Assembly: GCA_030345135.1 (NCBI GenBank)
Contig: CP128386.1
Coordinates: forward strand, 4,818,548 to 4,882,547
DNA: 64,000 nucleotides
DNA from: Chitinophagaceae bacterium DXS
GTDB taxonomy: Bacteria > Bacteroidota > Bacteroidia > Chitinophagales > Chitinophagaceae
Direction of reading: 5' to 3'
The notes below the pieces were generated by a model that was not told the origin of the DNA, searched no databases, and saw only the letters and a program-made list of their open reading frames with translations. Both the position numbers and the translations under genes were made by a program. This document shows positions 9,744 to 19,332 of the stretch, one piece after another (the first letter of the stretch is position 1; each line of letters begins with the position of its first letter).

Positions 9744-10235
9744 TTATTTAATCGGCCGATCAGAGGCACTCATATCCCTTACAGCAACATAGCTGCCGTT
9801 TCTCTTCTCAAACAGCGTCATATAATTCCCGGTATTGAATGGAGTGTTAGTTGAATCAACAACTGTAAAAGATCCAACCTCTACAACCATATTTCCATTT
9901 TCGGATACAAAAACTTCATTCGTTGTAAAAGAAATCTTGTCTGTATTCCCGATTACGTCTGATTGTAAAAATGCTATGATCGAATCCTTACCAACCAACG
10001 GCTTCCTGTTTTGATAGAAGCTGGTTGCATCATCAGCATAGTAACCAATGTTTTTCACTACTCCGCTATTGTAAGTCGCCGCAAATTCAGTCTCTTTGGC
10101 CTGAATTTCTTTTTTGATCTGCTCCTTGTCAATCGTTACAGTCGTTGGTTCTTCTTTTTTTGTTTGACTTTGACAAGCCAACATCAGGCTGGTTATGCAT
10201 ACGAATGTTGTCGCTTTTATGATCGTTGTTTTCAT
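9744..10235 (-). CDS. Lipoprotein with SnoaL/DUF4440-like (NTF2-fold) domain
   Basis: A 163-residue lipoprotein with lipobox SLMLAC (C21), so membrane-anchored on the periplasmic side. Residues about 40-160 follow the NTF2-like pattern: a helix (EIQAKETEFAATYNSG), a short acidic segment (YYADDATSFY), then strands with GKDSIIAFL and a C-terminal YVAVRDMSA. This is the layout of ketosteroid-isomerase-like DUF4440/SnoaL proteins. The ligand is unknown. It is monocistronic with its own terminator. Confidence 0.75.
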   Translation of the reverse strand: MKTTIIKATTFVCITSLMLACQSQTKKEEPTTVTIDKEQIKKEIQAKETEFAATYNSGVVKNIGYYADDATSFYQNRKPLVGKDSIIAFLQSDVIGNTDKISFTTNEVFVSENGNMVVEVGSFTVVDSTNTPFNTGNYMTLFEKRNGSYVAVRDMSASDRPIK

Positions 10236-10447
10236 ATTTGAACGCTATTGCCTTAATTATTAAAAAATAAAACCTGGTAACACTTCATCGCAATTTTAAA
10301 TCAGCTTAGAGAGCCTGTTTAAAAATTGTGATGTTGTATAACAAGTACTCATACTGGTAATTATTTATCATCTACAAAGTCAACGAATATTTTTCTATCC
10401 TGATCAGGACTTAGTCTATGACCAGTAGCTATTTACAGATCGGAGTA

Positions 10448-11146
10448 CTAGTATGATTTTGGTGCTGTGCTTGGTGCTTTCTGTTGTCCCAGTTTAAATG
10501 TAAGTCCACCGCCTAAAACAAACTGCAGCATAGTTGAATAAGTAGATACTCCGGCACCTGCGCCACCTGTTCCAAAATACAAAGCACCACCGGCACCTTG
10601 CGGAACAGAAAGAAGCTGTGTCTGCAACTTAATACCTACTTTGCCAGATGTCCAAATGTTAGTGCCTAAACGAAGGCCCCATGCAAATTTTGTTGCGCTT
10701 GCGCTGGTGCCTTTATCCGGATTTTTTGCATCGACGATGGCCATGCCTAGCATAAAACCACCGTAGGGTTCAACTTTTTCACTTGGATGAAATGTTCTAG
10801 CACCTCCAACCATAATGTAGTTGATTCCGAGGTCGAAATTGGTGTGTTTAACTCCGGAACCAATGCCCCCCTGGCCACCCGGATCATAGTATTCAGTAGG
10901 AGCATGTGTATCTAATCGCTGATACATCAATTCTATCCCGTAATACTGATGTACCCTGTATTCAAGGCCTGCCCCCCAAAGAAAGCCGCCTTTTATGGTC
11001 CCGTTAAAATAACTTGTGTTGCTGTAATAAGAGTCCACTTTGTCATCAAAAACATAAGCGCCGTAAGCATTCAGTCTTACATTTTGCGAATAGCCTGTAT
11101 AAACAAGGCAACCGGCAAGCATTAGCAATAGAATTTTTTTAGCCAT
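10448..11146 (-). CDS. Outer-membrane beta-barrel protein (OmpA/OMP_b-brl type)
   Basis: The chosen ATG gives MAKKILLLMLAGCLVYTGYSQ, a typical signal peptide; the longer frame starting 87 bp upstream adds a sequence without export features and is rejected. The 232-residue product has a small-barrel pattern: LNAYGAYVF, GIELMYQRLDTHAP, FDLGINYIMVGGARTF, EPYGGFMLGMAIVDA, FAWGLRLGTNIW and a terminal MLQFVLGGGLTFKLGQ. Probably an 8-stranded barrel of unknown role. It is divergent from the RND operon, with about 276 bp between the two. Confidence 0.75.
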   Translation of the reverse strand: MAKKILLLMLAGCLVYTGYSQNVRLNAYGAYVFDDKVDSYYSNTSYFNGTIKGGFLWGAGLEYRVHQYYGIELMYQRLDTHAPTEYYDPGGQGGIGSGVKHTNFDLGINYIMVGGARTFHPSEKVEPYGGFMLGMAIVDAKNPDKGTSASATKFAWGLRLGTNIWTSGKVGIKLQTQLLSVPQGAGGALYFGTGGAGAGVSTYSTMLQFVLGGGLTFKLGQQKAPSTAPKSY

Positions 11147-11288
11147 ATGAAATTGTATTAATGATGTAAAAAATGTTGCGGTTGTGTTGGGGTGTGTTAC
11201 TCGTGCATTCATCAAACAACATGCACTACTCATCTGTTATGAATTATAAAATTACCTTATTAATGTTGTATATCACCATCATCTGTTA

Positions 11289-11301
11289 TTTAACGGTTAA
11301 G
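11289..11301. promoter_or_regulatory. Motif CTTAACCGTTAAA (reverse strand), candidate regulatory site
   Basis: The same 13 bases occur at 17355-17367 on the plus strand, 85 bp before the DUF4136 gene. Here the motif is 122 bp before the RND adaptor and 143 bp before the divergent barrel gene. The core TTAACCGTTAA is nearly palindromic. No binding protein is identified. Confidence 0.35.
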
Positions 11302-11422
11302 TAGGAAGAAAGTTTGAAGAATCGTAAAATCTGAAAATTTTATTACTAGCTTTATGCGTAAGTATTATTTAAACCCCTTTTACATAACCGGCATGATTAA
11401 CTGGAAACTGTAAATTTTTTAC

Positions 11423-12556
11423 ATGAAACCAACGTTAATTATACTGTTCATTTTTACTGGTTACGCGCTTCTTTCCTGCAAAGGAAAAAATACTGAAACT
11501 ACGCAGGTTGTTCCTGAAGTTAAGGTTGTTGTGGCTGGTCAGAAGACCATACCTGTTTTTACAGAGTATGTAGGCCAGGTGTACGGACAATCAGATGTAG
11601 AAATAAGACCGCGTGCAGAAGGCTGGATAAAGAGCCTCAATTTTAAAGAAGGTAGTCACGTTCAACGTGGTCAGCTATTGTATGTAATACAAGACGATGA
11701 ATTGCGTGATCGCGAACAGGCTGCCGCAGCGCAACTGGCTGAAGCCAATATATTGCTTGTTAAAGCAAAAGCTGATCTTGATCGCGTAAAGCCACTGGCA
11801 GAAATGAATGCGTTAAGCAAACGCGACCTTGATGCAGCACAAGCCAGTTACGATGCGCAGCAACAGGCGGTATCATCTGCTGGTGCCACACTAAACAACG
11901 CGCGTACACAACTAAGTTATTCCCGCATTACAGCTCCGCTGGATGGTATTATAGGTGTTTCCAAAGTGCAGGTTGGCGACTATGTAAATAAAGGCATAGG
12001 GCAGCAGCCAATTAATACAATTTCATCTGTAGGCGCCATGCGCGTACGCTTTTCCATATCAGAAAATGATTACCTGAAGTTTAAGGAAAAAATGACTTAC
12101 CAAACTGCAAAGGAACTTGAAGTCTCTTTTGTTTTGAACGATGGTACGCCCTTTCCTGAAACCGGTAAACTTGATTTTACTAACCGTGAAATAGATCCGA
12201 CAACAGGTTCGTTGCTGGTGCAGGCTGTTGTTGCAAACAGATCAGGCCTGCTGCGTCCTGGCCAGTATGTAAAAGTGCGGTTTAAAGCTGACGAAATACA
12301 AAATGCCGTTCTTGTTCCGCAGGAAGCAATCAACCAAATGCAGAATGTGTATATGGCTTTTGTGGTGAATGACAGTAGTAAGATCAATCCACGTCCTGTA
12401 AAAGCAGGCGTTCGGTCAGGTAGCAACTGGGTTATTACAGAAGGTATAAAACCGGGCGAAAAACTTGCGCTCGTGGGTAATACCTTTATTAAGCCTGGCA
12501 TGACCATCAAGCCGGTAATGACCCCATATTCTTACGACTCTACTTCAACTAAGTAA
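11423..12556 (+). CDS. RND efflux periplasmic adaptor lipoprotein (AcrA/MexA family)
   Basis: Membrane fusion protein linking the inner-membrane RND pump to the outer-membrane channel. It is 377 residues long with lipobox ALLSC (C19). The order is: barrel-sandwich half (VEIRPRAEGWIKSLNFKEGS, near residue 55), a coiled-coil hairpin (about 100-155, QAAAAQLAEANILLVKAKAD), the returning lipoyl half (SYSRITAPLDGIIGVSKV), a beta-barrel domain and the membrane-proximal domain (LVPQEAINQMQNVYMAFVV). It is first in a three-gene operon, 42 bp before the pump gene. Confidence 0.95.
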   Translation: MKPTLIILFIFTGYALLSCKGKNTETTQVVPEVKVVVAGQKTIPVFTEYVGQVYGQSDVEIRPRAEGWIKSLNFKEGSHVQRGQLLYVIQDDELRDREQAAAAQLAEANILLVKAKADLDRVKPLAEMNALSKRDLDAAQASYDAQQQAVSSAGATLNNARTQLSYSRITAPLDGIIGVSKVQVGDYVNKGIGQQPINTISSVGAMRVRFSISENDYLKFKEKMTYQTAKELEVSFVLNDGTPFPETGKLDFTNREIDPTTGSLLVQAVVANRSGLLRPGQYVKVRFKADEIQNAVLVPQEAINQMQNVYMAFVVNDSSKINPRPVKAGVRSGSNWVITEGIKPGEKLALVGNTFIKPGMTIKPVMTPYSYDSTSTK

Positions 12557-12598
12557 TAGACTAACAGAATACAATAGCAAACCCATTCAATCTTATTC

Positions 12599-15500
12599 AT
12601 GAGTGAATTTTTCATCCGGCGGCCAATATTTGCCATGGTAATATCCATTCTAATGGTAATACTAGGGTACCTCGTACTTCGAAGTACACCTATCTCTCAG
12701 TATCCAGAGATCACGCCACCCATGGTACAGGTAAATGCTACATATAATGGAGCAAACTCTGTAAACATGGAACAAACTGTAGCTACGCCGATAGAACAAC
12801 AGGTGAATGGTGTGGAAAATATGCTTTACATGCGTTCCGTAAATGCGAACGATGGAACGATGCGACTTGAAGTTTCTTTCGAAGTAGGTGTGAATCTTGA
12901 TAACGCCAACATGCTTACGCAAAACCGTGTGTCGCAAGCCAATCCTTTCCTGCCTCCCGAAGTAACTCAAATGGGTGTTACGGTAAAAAAATCGCTCACC
13001 TTCCCGCTGATGCTGGTTTCTATTTCATCTCCCAACAATACATACGATTCAAAGTTTCTGAACAACTATGCATTCATTAATGTAGTGGATGAATTGAAAC
13101 GTATTTATGGTGTGGGTGATGTGTCTGTGTTTGGCGGATCCGAGTATGCGATGAGAGTTTGGGTAAAGCCTGACAGGTTGTCTAAATATGACCTTACTGT
13201 ACAGGATGTGATGAATGCACTGAAAGTACAGAACGTGATTAAGCCCGGTGGTAGTTTTGGTGGAGAACCTGCTGCAGCAGGAACTCAGAATACTTACACA
13301 GCTCTGCTCCAATCACGTTTAATAACAGAGAAGGAATTCGGCAATATCATACTTAAATCAAATCTGAATGGTGCATTGGTTCGTATAAGTGATGTTGCAA
13401 GAATTGAGCTTGGTACGGAAAACTACAACATGACGAGCAGGATCAATGGTTCAAGCGCTTCAACTATCGCTATCTACCAGATCCCTGGTTCTAATGCGCT
13501 TGCTGTTGCCGAGGCAGTAAGGAAAAGAATGAAAGAGTTGCAGGAGCGTTTTCCGCCCGACATGAAAATGGATTTTGCGTTAGATACAACACTTGCTGTA
13601 ACCGCGGGGATAGATGAAATTATTCATACCCTGCTTGAAGCAGTTGTACTCGTAATAATCGTGGTGTTCCTCTTTCTGCAGGATTGGCGCGCAACCTTGA
13701 TTCCGTTGCTTACAGTACCGGTTTCACTCATTGGTACTTTCATTGTGTTTCCTTTACTTGGTTTTTCGGTGAATGTGCTTTCACTGTTAGGATTGGTGTT
13801 GGCAATTGGTCTTGTGGTGGATGATGCCATTGTGGTAGTGGAAGCAGTAATGCATCATATAGAACATGGCAAGTCGCCAAAAGAAGCAACCAGTCTTGCT
13901 ATGAAAGAGGTGGGTGGTCCGGTTGTTGCGATAGCCGTTATTCTTTCAGCCGTGTTTGTTCCCGTAGCATTCACAGGTGGAATAACCGGAAGATTGTATC
14001 AGCAGTTTGCGATCACCATTGCGATATCGGTCTGTTTCTCGGCATTCAATGCGCTTACATTAAGCCCCGCGCTTGCTGCGTTGCTGTTAAAGCCGAAGAA
14101 GGATCAAAAAGGTCTTCTCGCCCGTTTCTTTGCAAGCTTTAACCGTGGCTTTGATAAGTTCACCAATGGTTATGTTAAAGTGGCTGGTTTCTTTGCACGA
14201 AAATTAATTATATCATTAATAATACTTGGTGGAATCGTGGTTGTAGCCGGTATGCTTGGTAAAAGAATTCCTTCCGGCTTCGTCCCTGAAGAAGATCAGG
14301 GCTATTTTATTATAAGCACACTACTACCTGATGCTGCGTCTCTTGAGCGCACAGATGCTGTTACAAAAAAGGTAGAAGCTATTCTGAAAAGTATTCCGGA
14401 AATAGACCTGTATACAACAGTTAATGGTAATAACCTGTTGAATAATACTGTTGCTCCCAATGCTGCTACATTCTTCATTACATTGAAGCCGTGGGAACAC
14501 AGACACAAGACGGCGCTGGATGTTGTTCAGGAGATCAACGCCATCTGTATGAAAAACATTTCCGAAGCAACGGTGTTAGCAGTAGGGCCGCCGCCCATCA
14601 TTGGTTTGGGTAACGGTGCAGGTTTTACGATGATGCTGCAGGATCGTGGCGGTAACTCTCCTCAATACCTTGCGCAGCATGCACAGGCATTTATTGCTGC
14701 GGCAAGTAAACGTCCTGAAATTGCAAAGATCTATACACTCTTCCGCGCCAATGTTCCTCAAAAAAGTATCCAGGTAGATAAAGAAAAAGTAGATAAGCTC
14801 GGTCTGAACCTGGACAATGTGAACAGTACAATAGCAACCTTACTTGGAGGAACTTTTGTAAACAACTTTAATCAGTTCGGGCGACAGTATAAAACTTATG
14901 TAATGGCTGATGCGGATTTTCGTAACCGGCCGGAAGATCTTCAACAGTTCTACTCACGCAATGCAACAAATGAAATGGTGCCGATAAGTACGGTCATTCA
15001 GATAAAAGACACGGCGGGTCCCCAGTATACCAACCACTTCAATATTTATCGTGCTGCAGAAATAAATGGTGTGCCTGCCCAGGGATATAGTTCAGTCCAG
15101 GCATTGCAGGCACTTAAAGAAGTTGCAGCGCAAACATTGCCCGCTGATATGGGCTACCAGTGGAGCAATATCTCTTACCAGGAAGAAGCCGCGGCAGGAA
15201 CGGGTGGAAAAGCTTTCTTAATGGCCCTTCTCTTTGTGTTCCTCATCCTGGCCGCGCAATATGAAAGCTGGAAATTACCGTTCAGTGTGTTGTTGGGAAC
15301 GCCGTGGGCTGTGATGGGCGCGTTTCTCGGACTGTTTTTAGCAGGTATGTTTTCGCTAAGCTATGTAAATAATGTATTTGCCCAGATCGGGTTGGTGATG
15401 CTGATCGGGTTAAATGCGAAGAATGCCATCCTGATTGTTGAGTTTGCAAAGATGAAGCTTGAAGCAGGGCAGCCAACACTTGATGCTGCATTAGACGGTG

Positions 15501-15748
15501 CCAAGCTACGCTTCCGCCCGATATTGATGACTTCGTTTGCATTCATACTTGGGGTTGTGCCCTTGCTTACAGCAACAGGTGCGGGCGCAGAAGGACGAAA
15601 GGTAATGGGGATGTCGGTATTCGCAGGTATGCTGACTGCAACGATCATTGGTGTGGTGCTTATCCCCGCATTCTTTGTTCTGATTGAAAGAAAGAAAAAG
15701 AAGAAAAATCAAGAAATCGCAGCTTCCGATACACCTCAACATGGATAG
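12599..15748 (+). CDS. RND multidrug efflux transporter (AcrB/HAE1 family)
   Basis: Inner-membrane proton-driven pump exporting hydrophobic compounds through the tripartite complex. The 1049 residues match the family length. It starts with SEFFIRRPIFAMVISILMVI, has ISQYPEITPP near residue 35, and carries the TM4 proton-relay acidic pair in GLVLAIGLVVDDAIVVVE. Both 6-TM halves and both periplasmic loops are present. The C-terminus is rich in Lys (RKKKKKNQE), as usual. It follows the adaptor and ends 3 bp before the channel gene. Confidence 0.97.
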   Translation: MSEFFIRRPIFAMVISILMVILGYLVLRSTPISQYPEITPPMVQVNATYNGANSVNMEQTVATPIEQQVNGVENMLYMRSVNANDGTMRLEVSFEVGVNLDNANMLTQNRVSQANPFLPPEVTQMGVTVKKSLTFPLMLVSISSPNNTYDSKFLNNYAFINVVDELKRIYGVGDVSVFGGSEYAMRVWVKPDRLSKYDLTVQDVMNALKVQNVIKPGGSFGGEPAAAGTQNTYTALLQSRLITEKEFGNIILKSNLNGALVRISDVARIELGTENYNMTSRINGSSASTIAIYQIPGSNALAVAEAVRKRMKELQERFPPDMKMDFALDTTLAVTAGIDEIIHTLLEAVVLVIIVVFLFLQDWRATLIPLLTVPVSLIGTFIVFPLLGFSVNVLSLLGLVLAIGLVVDDAIVVVEAVMHHIEHGKSPKEATSLAMKEVGGPVVAIAVILSAVFVPVAFTGGITGRLYQQFAITIAISVCFSAFNALTLSPALAALLLKPKKDQKGLLARFFASFNRGFDKFTNGYVKVAGFFARKLIISLIILGGIVVVAGMLGKRIPSGFVPEEDQGYFIISTLLPDAASLERTDAVTKKVEAILKSIPEIDLYTTVNGNNLLNNTVAPNAATFFITLKPWEHRHKTALDVVQEINAICMKNISEATVLAVGPPPIIGLGNGAGFTMMLQDRGGNSPQYLAQHAQAFIAAASKRPEIAKIYTLFRANVPQKSIQVDKEKVDKLGLNLDNVNSTIATLLGGTFVNNFNQFGRQYKTYVMADADFRNRPEDLQQFYSRNATNEMVPISTVIQIKDTAGPQYTNHFNIYRAAEINGVPAQGYSSVQALQALKEVAAQTLPADMGYQWSNISYQEEAAAGTGGKAFLMALLFVFLILAAQYESWKLPFSVLLGTPWAVMGAFLGLFLAGMFSLSYVNNVFAQIGLVMLIGLNAKNAILIVEFAKMKLEAGQPTLDAALDGAKLRFRPILMTSFAFILGVVPLLTATGAGAEGRKVMGMSVFAGMLTATIIGVVLIPAFFVLIERKKKKKNQEIAASDTPQHG

Positions 15749-15751
15749 ACA

Positions 15752-17134
15752 ATGAAAGCAAAATATACATATCATCTTCTTTTAGCTACGCTGATGTTGT
15801 TAGGCGGATGTATGGTGGGGAAGAAATATACTGCACCTGAACAGCCTGCTGCCATTAGCTATAGAGACACTGTTCGTATTGATACGGCTAAGTTAATGGG
15901 CTGGTTCGATCTTTATAATGACACAGCATTGCAGACAATTATTAAGACCACACTGGATAGCAACAGGGATATGCTTACCGCCGCAGCAAGAATTGCTGAA
16001 GCAAGTTTACAGGCTGCTGTAATAAAATCAAACCTGTATCCTCAGTTTAGCTATGCATTGCAAGCAGGTGGCGGTAAAGCCGGATCTGATGCCGTTAAGG
16101 TGGCTGGAGGTGTTGATGGCGCCGCGTTCAATGCATTTGGTGTGCTTAACTGGGAGATAGATATATGGGGTAAGATAAGGCATGCCAGCAGGGCTGCATT
16201 AGCAAGCTATTTGTCCAGCGTATATAATCGCAATGCATTGCAGGTTAGCCTTGTTGCGGAAGCTGCTTCGGAATATTTCTTATTGCGTGACCTGGATAAC
16301 AGGCTGGCAATTGCTCAGCAAACATATGCTAACAGGCATGAAGTTACAGGCATTATTACCGAGCGTTTTAATAAGGGGTATGTAGCAGAGCTGGATAAGT
16401 TATGGGCAATGCAGCAGGAAGCTATTGCAGGAGCAACCATTCCTTCTCTGAAAAGACAAATTGTGCAGGTAGAAAATTCATTGCGTCTTCTGATGGGAGA
16501 GGGGCCGGGAACGGTGGCGAGAGGTAAGTCAATTTTTGATCAGACTATTACTCCTGATATCCCCGTGGGGCTTCCTTCCCAGTTGATAGAAAGACGTCCG
16601 GATGTTATATCTGCAGAGCAATCATTGCGCTCACAATTTGAACAGATCGGTGTTGCTCAGGCCAACAGGCTGCCTTCATTCAGCCTTACAGGTTTGCTGG
16701 GTTTTGCAAGCCCCGCGTTATCAACTTTCCTTTCTTCAAAAGGATTTGTAGCTAACGGCTTCGGAAGTTTGGTAGGACCGATATTTAATTTCGGCAAATT
16801 GAAAAATTTGGCTGAAGCTGAAAAGAGAAAATTTGACCAGGTATATTATCAATACCAGCAAACAGTGTTAGGAGCCTTCGGTGATGTAGACAATGCGCTG
16901 ACGTCCTACAGAACTTATGCGGAAGAGTATGCGCAAAGAACCAACGAGGTTGATGCAGCGGCAAAGTCATTGGTTCTCTCACAGGCCAGGTATGATAACG
17001 GATATACTGCTTATGTTGAAGTGATTGTTTTGCAGAACAATTTGTTTGATGCCCAGTTGCAGCAATCGATAGCGCTGCAGGGAAAATTGAATTCGTTAGT
17101 TCAGCTATATAAATCTTTGGGCGGCGGATGGTGA
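15752..17134 (+). CDS. Outer-membrane efflux channel lipoprotein (TolC/OprM, NodT type)
   Basis: Outer-membrane factor of the RND complex. The 460-residue protein has lipobox LLGGC (C20) and two OEP repeats: SNLYPQFSYALQAGGG with LNWEIDIWGKIRHASRAAL in the first half, and the NodT signature LIERRPDVISAEQSLRSQFE leading into the second. The C-terminus, NLFDAQLQQSIALQGKLNSLVQLYKSLGGGW, is split here only by description; it ends in the typical LGGGW. Only 3 bp separate it from the pump gene, so translation is probably coupled. Confidence 0.95.
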   Translation: MKAKYTYHLLLATLMLLGGCMVGKKYTAPEQPAAISYRDTVRIDTAKLMGWFDLYNDTALQTIIKTTLDSNRDMLTAAARIAEASLQAAVIKSNLYPQFSYALQAGGGKAGSDAVKVAGGVDGAAFNAFGVLNWEIDIWGKIRHASRAALASYLSSVYNRNALQVSLVAEAASEYFLLRDLDNRLAIAQQTYANRHEVTGIITERFNKGYVAELDKLWAMQQEAIAGATIPSLKRQIVQVENSLRLLMGEGPGTVARGKSIFDQTITPDIPVGLPSQLIERRPDVISAEQSLRSQFEQIGVAQANRLPSFSLTGLLGFASPALSTFLSSKGFVANGFGSLVGPIFNFGKLKNLAEAEKRKFDQVYYQYQQTVLGAFGDVDNALTSYRTYAEEYAQRTNEVDAAAKSLVLSQARYDNGYTAYVEVIVLQNNLFDAQLQQSIALQGKLNSLVQLYKSLGGGW

Positions 17135-17144
17135 GGGGAGAGAA

Positions 17145-17225
17145 GGTGAATAGTGAATAGTGAATGGTGAATGGTGAATAGTGAATGGTGAATGGTGAAT
17201 AGTGAATAGTGAATGGTGAATAGTG
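17145..17225 (+). repeat. 7-bp tandem repeat array (RGTGAAT unit)
   Basis: About eleven and a half copies of AGTGAAT/GGTGAAT lie 10 bp after the RND operon stop codon. Single relatives in the opposite sense (CATTCACTATTGAC, GATTCACGATTCACTA) occur at 17303-17329 and 50994-51025. Confidence 0.95.
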
Positions 17226-17354
17226 TAAGTTCAAAAGTGAAAAGTAAAAACACTCAGATTCAGTCCTTTTAGAAGCTCGTTGATTATAGTGCTGCAGCAC
17301 ATTTCACGATTGACCATTCACTATTGACTTTTTTAACCGTAAATCCGCCTGAAG

Positions 17355-17367
17355 CTTAACCGTTAAA
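17355..17367 (+). promoter_or_regulatory. Motif CTTAACCGTTAAA, candidate regulatory site
   Basis: Identical to the reverse complement of 11289-11301. A second, half-matching copy TTTAACCGTAAA lies 20 bp upstream. Located 85 bp before the DUF4136 lipoprotein gene. Confidence 0.35.
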
Positions 17368-17451
17368 CAACTGCGCCCTAAGAAAATTTTGTAAGGTTGC
17401 CATACCTTGGTTATGGCAGAAAATTATTTCAGTAAATCAAATCTTTTCACA

Positions 17452-18072
17452 ATGAAAAAAAGCTATTTGTTGGTAACCGTTTTATCGGTAACCCTGTTTG
17501 GCTGTCTTAAGACTCCCGATACAGACAAGCTGTCGAATAGTTTTGTTGTGCAATCTGCAAAGGACGCTAACGCCAATTTCAGTAGCTACAAAACTTATTA
17601 CATTTCGGATACGATAGCGCTAGAAACAACCAATCAGAATGACAGTCTTTGGATTGGAGATGATGCAAAACAACTTGTCAACGCTGTAAAGCAAAACATG
17701 GATGCACGCGGCTACAGTTTTGTTGCTAAGAACACTCATCCGGACCTTGGGCTGGGGCTTACTGCAGTGAAGGATCTTAACCTGGGCGTTATCTATCCTG
17801 GCTGGTGGTGGGGATACTGGGGAGGCTGCTATTGGGGATGGTGCGGTTATCCGCCTTATTACCCGTACGGTGGCGTGGTGTACAGCATTCCAACCGGTAC
17901 ACTCATATTGGACATGATAGATCTGAAGAATGCCAGTGCAAATGGTAAACTCTTTGTGCCCTGGAGCTCTGTTATGTCGGGTGGTCTCGGAAATTCTTCC
18001 AATGATCTTCAATTGGGTGTTGAAGCCATTAACCAAGCATATACACAGTCACCCTACATTACAACACATTAA
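17452..18072 (+). CDS. DUF4136 domain lipoprotein
   Basis: The chosen ATG gives MKKSYLLVTVLSVTLFGC with lipobox TLFGC (C18); an upstream in-frame ATG 45 bp earlier would bury this signal. Residues about 25-205 show the DUF4136 layout: DANANFSSYKTYYI near the start, ALAETTNQ-like polar linker, LVNAVKQNMDARGYSFV, THPDLGLGLTA, an aromatic segment (WWWGYWGGCYWGWCGYPPYY) and GTLILDMIDLKNASANGKLFV. The family is of unknown function and cell-envelope located. It is 23 bp upstream of a barrel protein gene, so they are likely co-transcribed. Confidence 0.85.
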   Translation: MKKSYLLVTVLSVTLFGCLKTPDTDKLSNSFVVQSAKDANANFSSYKTYYISDTIALETTNQNDSLWIGDDAKQLVNAVKQNMDARGYSFVAKNTHPDLGLGLTAVKDLNLGVIYPGWWWGYWGGCYWGWCGYPPYYPYGGVVYSIPTGTLILDMIDLKNASANGKLFVPWSSVMSGGLGNSSNDLQLGVEAINQAYTQSPYITTH

Positions 18073-18095
18073 TAAGCAACTTCAAACTGTATATC

Positions 18096-18701
18096 ATGAA
18101 GAAAATTATTATAACACAGGTGCTTGTATTTTTTTGCGTGATATCCGCACTTGCGCAGAAGCAACTGGGTGCCATTTCATGGGAAATGAATTTTCCTACG
18201 AATAACGATTACCTCACCAAGACAAGCTACAGGGGCGGTAAAATTGAGTACCGGTATTTCTTTAAAAAGAATATGTCTGCCGGCCTTGCTTTAAACTGGG
18301 CCAATTATGAACAATACCTGCCGAGACAAACATTCCAAAAGCCTGACGGAAATAGCGCCGTAACAAGTGATTTTGTTGCGCAGGCATACCAGTTGCCCAT
18401 CACAGCAACCTACCATTACTATTTTGAAGGTGGTAAAACATTTAAGCCGTACATAGGCGTTGGATTGGGCGGCCAGTATCTCGGACAGTCGCTTTACTAC
18501 AATGTGTATGTGACGGATGATAATAACTGGGGCTTTGTTGCGCGGCCGGAAGTGGGTGTACTTATCAAGCCTGAAAAGAGTGCCGGCTGGGGATTTCTTG
18601 TGGCTTTGGGGTATAGCTATTCCACCAATAAAAACGATCTGCTGAACCGCGACAGCTTTAAGAATTTTGGGATAAGTATTGGATTTGCATTTGGACAATA
18701 G
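18096..18701 (+). CDS. Outer-membrane beta-barrel protein
   Basis: A 201-residue exported barrel protein with signal peptide MKKIIITQVLVFFCVISALAQ. Strands alternate with short polar turns: KIEYRYFFKKNMSAGLALNW, LPITATYHYYFEGGKTFKPYIGVGLGGQY, WGFVARPEVGVLI and the terminal NFGISIGFAFGQ. The GKTFKPYIGVGLGG block is typical of OMP_b-brl family members. It follows the DUF4136 gene by 23 bp. Its stop codon abuts an 8-bp repeat array. Function unknown. Confidence 0.8.
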   Translation: MKKIIITQVLVFFCVISALAQKQLGAISWEMNFPTNNDYLTKTSYRGGKIEYRYFFKKNMSAGLALNWANYEQYLPRQTFQKPDGNSAVTSDFVAQAYQLPITATYHYYFEGGKTFKPYIGVGLGGQYLGQSLYYNVYVTDDNNWGFVARPEVGVLIKPEKSAGWGFLVALGYSYSTNKNDLLNRDSFKNFGISIGFAFGQ

Positions 18702-18763
18702 AAGACCGTAAGAGCGTAAGATCGTAAGACAGTAAGAGCGTAAGATTGTAAGACAGTAAGAGG
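18702..18763 (+). repeat. 8-bp tandem repeat array (GACNGTAA family)
   Basis: Units such as AGACCGTA, AGAGCGTA, AGATCGTA and AGACAGTA begin one base after the TAG stop of the barrel gene, in its sense direction. More diverged than the array at 7998. Confidence 0.9.
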
Positions 18764-18795
18764 GTTTGCATTTTTAACAACATAAATTCTGACAA

Positions 18796-19287
18796 ATGAA
18801 AAACTTCCTGGTATTTGGTATTTTACTTGTGTCATTGTCTGCTGCGGCGCAGCCCACCAAGGATGACATTAACCTTATACAATCTATGTATGGTAAGGAT
18901 AAACGGGACCTGATGCAGGAATATCTGCAGATCACTGATTCTGCTAAGTCAACTGCATTCTGGAAGCTTTATGACAGCTATGAGACTGAAAGAAGAAAAC
19001 TCGGCCAGGACTATATAGCCCTCTTGGAGGAATATGCAAAAACTTATCAGACCATGGATGATAAAAAAGCGGACGAGCTTGTTACTAAAGCTTCCGCAAA
19101 CAATATTGCTTACGAAAATTTGTATCTCAAATACTATAAAAAGATCAAGCCTGTGATCGGCGGCCTTAAAGCAAGTCAGTTCTTCCAACTTGAAGCCTAT
19201 ATGCGTAACACAGTACGCTCGGCCGTGCTCGATCAAATTCCTTTCATTGGCGAAATAGACCGGAAAAAGATGCAAGTAACGCAATAG
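18796..19287 (+). CDS. Small secreted helical protein, unknown function
   Basis: A 163-residue protein with signal peptide MKNFLVFGILLVSLSAAAQ. The mature part is mostly helical and charged (YGKDKRDLMQEYLQIT, SYETERRKLGQDYIALLEEYAK, YLKYYKKIKPVIGGLKASQFFQLEAYM). The layout recalls Spy/CpxP-like periplasmic helical proteins, but the LTxxQ motif is not evident, so I leave it unassigned. It has its own downstream hairpin terminator. Confidence 0.7.
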   Translation: MKNFLVFGILLVSLSAAAQPTKDDINLIQSMYGKDKRDLMQEYLQITDSAKSTAFWKLYDSYETERRKLGQDYIALLEEYAKTYQTMDDKKADELVTKASANNIAYENLYLKYYKKIKPVIGGLKASQFFQLEAYMRNTVRSAVLDQIPFIGEIDRKKMQVTQ

Positions 19288-19332
19288 CAATCAGCAAGCA
19301 ATTACGCCTTTGTAACAATACATTAAACCACC

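Larger units (their letters stand above)
17135..17451. other. Intergenic region after the RND operon
   Basis: It holds the 7-bp array, then a region with two TTAACCGT motifs (17335 and 17355) ahead of the DUF4136 gene. No gene is seen. A reading frame on the minus strand across the array is a product of the repeat. Confidence 0.5.

Noticed and set aside
16785-17300. 171-codon minus-strand frame behind the RND channel gene
   Set aside because: It overlaps the certain channel gene and consists largely of repeat-derived IHYSPFT units.
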